A stretch of DNA of 64,000 nt from Ophioceras dolichostomum. Taxonomy: Eukaryota > Ascomycota > Sordariomycetes > Magnaporthales > Ophioceraceae. Position numbers and translations under genes: made by a program. The notes under the pieces are model-generated. The model was not told the origin of the DNA. It saw nothing but the letters and a program-made list of their open reading frames with translations, and did no database searches. Of this stretch, positions 59,098-64,000 are shown in pieces. Every line of letters starts with the position of its first letter. Position 1 is the stretch's first letter. The DNA is taken from the NCBI GenBank assembly GCA_003049485.1, contig PYST01000056.1, positions 62,001 through 126,000 of the forward strand. The letters are read 5' to 3'.

Positions 59098-62000
59098 ATG
59101 GCGTCGTCTTCAAACACACCCGCGACAGCGCAGGGCATCAACACGCTGCTCGCCAAACTGAATGATAGCGACCCCGACTTCCGGTTCATGTCCCTCAACG
59201 ATATCCTCACCATTCTCGAGATTGCAAAGCCCGATATCCTCATGAACGACTTCAACATCGCCTCCCGAATCGTCGATGCCATCGTCAAGGCTCTCGATGA
59301 CCTCAACGGCGAAGTGCAGAATCTGGCGATCAAATGGTTAGTCCTTGCAGTGCTCGAGCATCTAGGCCTTCTATCGTTGGAATCTTACGCTGACTTATAG
59401 CTTGGGCTGTGTCCAAACTCTTATAGTCTTGGTCCCCTCGTTATCAAACTGCCGCCTGTGACGGTCGGCCCCCTCATAGAAAAGTTGTCGATGATGAAGC
59501 CCAAGAACTCAGTGGACAACACGGTGCCGGCGCTGGCCCTGCGTGCCGTGATCGTAAACCTCCCTCGACCGGCGCTCGGCGAGTCCACGTATTCCAAGAG
59601 TGTGGTCGAGGGTTACACCCCGCTCAGCCGTGTGCTCATCCCGCGCCTGCTGGGCAAGACGTCACGGATTCCTATACACGGCGCGAACCTGCGACTCCCC
59701 GCCTTCGGCGACGGACTCCTCGAACCGCAGGCCATGAACGCGGAAGCTGTTGATGTGCTGATCGAACTGGTCCACTGTTTTGGTCCGATGCTGGCGGAGG
59801 TCGAAGTCGAGGCCCTGCACGACGGCGTCATCTGTCTCCTTAATAGTGATCTTCCCAGCTTCACCGTTAAAAAGCGTGCCGTCGTAGCCATCTCGCTCCT
59901 GGCAACGTACGCTTCTCTAGACGTACTCAGCCTTTTCGTCGAACGAGCAACGGCCATGTTAAAGGATGCCAGCGTTGCGCTGCCGATGCGCCGGCTGTAC
60001 ATCAGCACCCTCGGCTCCATGGCTCGCACCATCCCCCACCGTTTCGGCACGCACTTGGCTACAGTCACCCCCCTGATCTTGGCCGCTCTTGGCGAGGACG
60101 AGCTGCGGTGTCACATGGAGCAGGTTTCAGAGGGCGTTGACGTCGGCCCCGAATTTAATGAGATCCGCGAGGCCGCACTCGTCGCTCTCGAGTCTTTCCT
60201 CGCGTCGTGTCCGGTGGAGATGCGCCCATTCACTGACGAGACCATCGCGGCCGCACTCCGGTACCTGAAGTATGACCCAAACTATACCGGGGACGACGAC
60301 GACGACGAAGACGATGACATGGACGAAGATGGCGACGATGATATGGAAGACGATGACGAGTTTGTCTCGTACGGGTTCGATGACGACGACGACGCAAGCT
60401 GGAAGGTCCGCCGGTGCGCCACAAAGGTCATATCCACGCTGATCTCCACCCGGAGCAATGGGGATCTGCTGGACAACGGTGTCTTGTACAAAGCTGCGGC
60501 GTCGCTTGTCAAGCGCTTCGAGGAGCGCGAGGAGAGCGTGCGACTGGAGATCATCTCGGCGCTCTCACTGCTCGTTCGCAAGACGGGCAAAGGTGTCATC
60601 CCCGATTTCTCTCTCGATTCCGGCCAGAGCGAGCTGCTGAGCCAGTTGCCTCCCAGCCGAAAACGGCGCCGGCAGAGCAGCGGCACGGGCATGTCTGCCT
60701 ACATGGCCGGGGCTGGATCATCTTTCCTCTCAGGGACCGGGCTTACCTCGCCTGTCCTGGACAAAGTGCCGGTTTCGGGCCCCCGAGCAGACCTTGCCAA
60801 GATTACCCCAGCCATCGTTAAAGCAGGGACCAAGCTGCTTAAGGGCAAGCTTCTGTCGACCAAGCAGGCTGTTATCAAGCTCTTCGACGAGATAATTTCA
60901 GTCCAGAGTGGTGGTTTGTCTGCTTTCCTCGACCAGATTATGACACCCGTGCTCGACGCGATCAAGCCCTCCACTCTCTCCGGCTCGGCTGGTTCCCTGC
61001 TGGCCACCGGCGGCAACGCCTCGGCCACTCCCATCACACTTCGCATCGCCGCGCTGAGGCTCATGAGCGACATCGCCAAGACGCATTCGTCTCAACTGCT
61101 CCAGCCTTTCCTCCCCAATGTCGTTTCCTGCGTTGTCGCCGTCGTCAAAGACCGGTTCTATAAGATCTCCGCCGAAGCCATCCAGACCGTCGAGGAAGTT
61201 GTCAAGGCTATCACGCCGCCTAGGTCGCGCTCAAGTGCTAGCATGTTCAGGGCAGAGCTTCACAAGCTGTACGAAGTCATCCTCGATCGCACAGTCGCAA
61301 GTGATGCGGACAACGAGGTGCGGACGAAGGCGATCCATGCTCTCGGCACGCTGTTGTCTCGGACCGCCACCGATGAAGGCGTAGACCTGCTCCCTAATGC
61401 GGACCGCGTCCAGGCGCTGTGGTGCCTCCACGAGCGTGTGATAAACGAGACGACGCGCCTGGCCTCGGTCCGCGCCATCGACTGCATTGCCGCATCTGCG
61501 TCCGGCCGTGTCGAGTTCGAGCCCCGCTGGACCCAGACGGTCGCCATGGAGCTGGCCGCTCAGCTACGCAAGTCCAACCGTGCACTCCGGGGCTCGAGCG
61601 TGCAGGCGCTGAGCCACCTGACCCACTCGCCCGCGGCGCGAGACCAACTCGACGCTGCGACCATCACGGCCCTCGTCGCCGACCTGCAGCCAGTCATCAG
61701 CAACAACGATGCCCACCTGCTAAGTCCCGCACTCCATGTGCTGGCGGATCTCGTGCAAAAGGATGCTTCCCTGGTGGTGACTAAGCAGACCATCAACGTC
61801 CTGTGCGAACTCTTGCGGTCGACCGGCGGCGCATCTGTGCTGGATCCGCTGCTGAACTTGGTTACGTGCATCGGGCAGAGCGGGACCGGCGGTCCGTTGA
61901 TGAGTGGCATCCTCAAGGATGTGGGCATTGGTGGCGACCCGGTGGTCGTCGGAAAGGTGATCGGTAACCTTCTGGTGGCGAGCGGCGCCAACGCCGGCGT

Positions 62001-63504
62001 GACGCTGGACAGCTTTGTGGCAGAAGTGCAGACCTCCAGCGGCGACCACGCGCGGGCGAGCCTGGCACTGGCCGTCCTGGGCGAGGCCGGCCTGCGCCTG
62101 GGGACCGCGTCGCCACTGAAGCCGGACATCTTCTTGAAGCAGTTCGGCAACGACTTCGACAAGGTCTCCATCGCGGCCGCCATTGCCATGGGCCGTGCCG
62201 GTGCCGGAGACGTCACACAGTACCTCCCCGTCATCCTGCGCGGCATCGAGAGGCCCGGTACCACGCAGTACCTGCTGCTGCAGTCGGTCAAGGAGATCCT
62301 TCAGCAGGCAGCCATTTCCAGCATCGACATCAGCAGCTACGCCCAGCAAACCTGGGACCACCTTCTGAAGGCTGCCGAGACCGAGGACAACAAGGCGGTC
62401 TGCGCGGAGTGTATTGGACGCATGGCGATCATTTCGCCCCAGACTCATGTACCGAAGCTTCAGGTAAGCAAGCCTTCTTGCACCATCCTACGTCCCCCCC
62501 TCCCCCTCCCCCATACTTCGAATGTATACAAATGCTGACCGACTGATCTCTCTGTGTGATAGAACCTCTTGCGGGACGAGTCCGCTGCGATGCGCGCCAT
62601 CGCGGTCCAGGCCCTGCGATACACGCTCCCCGAGAGCGGCGACGTGTTCGATGGTATTATCAAGGAGCACCTCGTCGGCATGCTTCTTACAATGCTTCAG
62701 GATCAGGAGCTCGAGATCCGTCGTCTCGCAATGACGACCCTCAACTCTGCAGCGCACAACAAGCCGGATCTCATCCTTGGCCAGCTCGGCAAGCTTCTCC
62801 CTTACGTCATGAAGGAGACAGTCAAAAACAACGCCCTGGTTCGACTAGTCCAGATGGGCCCCTTCAAGATCCCGGTGGATGACGGTCTGGAGGTCCGAAA
62901 GGTAAGACGACAATGCCTCTCCACTCTCTACTCCCTTCTTCACACAGGGATGATAGGATTGAAAGAGCAAACTGAGCTAACCATACATATATCACTCGCC
63001 ACTCTCCAGAGCGCATACGAAACCCTGTACGCCCTCATGGACACGGCCTTCACGCGCCTCGACGTGATCCAGCTGTACGACCGCATAATCGCGGGCCTCT
63101 CGGACGAAAACGACATCCGCCAGCTGTGCAACCTGATGGTGTCCAAGCTCATCTTCCTCGCGCCCGAGGAGACGATGCGCCGGCTCGACAGCCTGGCGGT
63201 CGTCTTCCGGCGGATCCTGACGACCAAGATGAAGGACACCGCGGTGAAGCAGGACTTCGAGAAGCGGAACGAGGCCAACAAGTCCGTCCTGCGTGTCAGC
63301 CTGCTGCTGGCGAGCAAGCTCAAGAGCATGCTGGCCGCCACGGGGTCCGTCGCGGGCCTGACCACCAACTCGACCGCGGCCTCGTCCGTGTGGCTGGCGT
63401 ACTTCGACGGCCTGGCCAAGGACCACGGCGATGTGCTTAAGGAGCTGAGGGAGGAGAGTCTGAGTCTGAAGGAGATGGGCGGGCAGTCGATTGCTTTTGT
63501 TTGA
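59098..63504 (+). CDS. CAND1 / TIP120 cullin-exchange factor
   Basis: HEAT-repeat protein that binds unneddylated cullin-Rbx1 and exchanges substrate-receptor modules of SCF-type ubiquitin ligases. Four exons: 59098-59336, 59427-62463, 62563-62901 and 63010-63504, total 1369 aa. Exon 1 gives GINTLLAKLNDSDPDFRFMSLNDI; the splice gives NLAIKCLGPLVIKLPP, both typical of the family. An acidic loop (DDDDDEDDDMDEDGDDD) lies near 60292-60400 before SWKVRRCATKVIS, exactly where human CAND1 has its acidic loop. The C-terminal part DDGLEVRKSAYETLYALMD and LDVIQLYDRIIAGLSDENDI also matches. Intron 1 has two nearby TTATAG acceptors (ending at 59400 and 59426); only the second keeps the frame. Intron 3 (62902-63009) is 108 nt, a multiple of three, and has no stop, so the intron-retaining transcript would stay open. 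Confidence 0.96.
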
Positions 63505-64000
63505 TGATTTACTCGATTACCTACCTAGGTAGATATTTACTTATGGCATGATGATGACTGGCTCGCTCGAGCGGGAGGGAAGCGAGACAGGGAGGGAGGG
63601 AGGGAGGGGGGAGTCCTAGGGAGGAGTTGTAGCTGACTACCCGGTGGCGGCGAAACAGAACACGATGGCGATTATTGTGAGCTTTATTTTTTTAAACTTT
63701 TTTTTTTTTTTTTGCTTTGGACGACAGGACGAGGGCTAGCCAGGTAGATTGCTTTCTGCGAAACCAAAATCTTCCCCTTTATCATACACCGTCCTTCTTG
63801 TTCCACCTCGCCTCCTTCTTTCAGATGCGTTACTAGCGAGATGGGAGGTTGTTTACCGTTGCTGAGCCGTGTGCGAGACATCTTTCTTGACTTGCTACCT
63901 TGCAGGTAAGGTACCTTGGGTAGCTAGAAGGAGTCAAGGGGGGGGGAGATGGACAAGAGAAAAAATAATGAGTAGGAAGGGTGGAACATGACGAAATACA
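63505..64000. other. CAND1 3' region
   Basis: Probable 3' UTR and downstream DNA. It contains a GGGA tandem run (63590-63612) and a T run (about 63698-63713). No gene is seen before the window ends. Confidence 0.6.

Noticed and set aside
59401..59426. Upstream acceptor of CAND1 intron 1 as the real site
   Set aside because: Using the acceptor at 59400 adds 26 nt, shifts the frame and destroys KCLGPLV; the acceptor at 59426 restores it.
1..64000. tRNA, 5S rRNA, CRISPR or transposase genes
   Set aside because: No GGTTCGANTCC-type B-box with a matching A-box, no 5S core, no regularly spaced repeats and no transposase or reverse-transcriptase motif was found by eye. A covariance-model scan would be needed to exclude diverged RNAs.

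Overview
The window is nuclear DNA of a filamentous ascomycete, most likely a Sordariomycete. It is GC-rich and gene-sparse. Its introns are mostly short, with GTANGT or GTGAGT donors and CTRAC branch points. Intergenic DNA is full of the AGGT/ACCT tetranucleotide motif typical of that class. No rRNA, tRNA, CRISPR, prophage or bacterial-type operon is visible, and no transposon ORF was recognised. Exon structures were rebuilt by eye from splice signals, phase and conserved protein motifs. Each joined model keeps one open frame.

Layout, left to right. 1-3664 holds no convincing gene. 3665-6371(-) is a Zn2Cys6 transcription factor. 8059-10586(+) is mitochondrial homoaconitase (lysine biosynthesis; first exon tentative). 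11057-11518(-) is a small membrane protein. 12491-14231(-) is a PAQR/Izh seven-helix receptor with a 13-nt micro-exon. 15901-20058(-) is a P4-ATPase lipid flippase. 24033-26171(-) is a homeodomain transcription factor, preceded by a 9.6-kb gene-free stretch. 35762-37482(-) is an Irc6/p34 adaptin-binding protein. 39221-44853(-) is a full-length ABCC transporter, followed in the same frame by a 259-codon ORF after its stop. 48730-50505(-) is Sec61 alpha. 51136-52919(+) is the tRNA isopentenyltransferase MOD5. 53213-54193(-) is a small secreted cysteine-containing protein. 55241-57523(-) is an unrecognised 760-aa repeat protein. 59098-63504(+) is CAND1/TIP120.

Functionally this is a mixed housekeeping neighbourhood, not a cluster. 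Several genes concern membranes and trafficking (flippase, Irc6-like, ABC transporter, Sec61, PAQR). Others act in lysine synthesis, tRNA modification, cullin ligase exchange and transcription. Sec61 and MOD5 share a 630-bp divergent promoter.

The most unusual item is the 760-aa protein at 55241-57523. It combines a helical N-terminus, a polyglycine run, seven tandem 11-residue repeats and eight C-terminal copies of an H-x-[LI]-x-[SA]-D motif. Other points worth checking are three adjacent SUMO-type motifs in the homeodomain protein, a probable dual-start mitochondrial form of MOD5, paired 10-bp palindromes upstream of the PAQR gene, and a 27-bp-arm hairpin with 9-bp direct repeats at 47649-47733.
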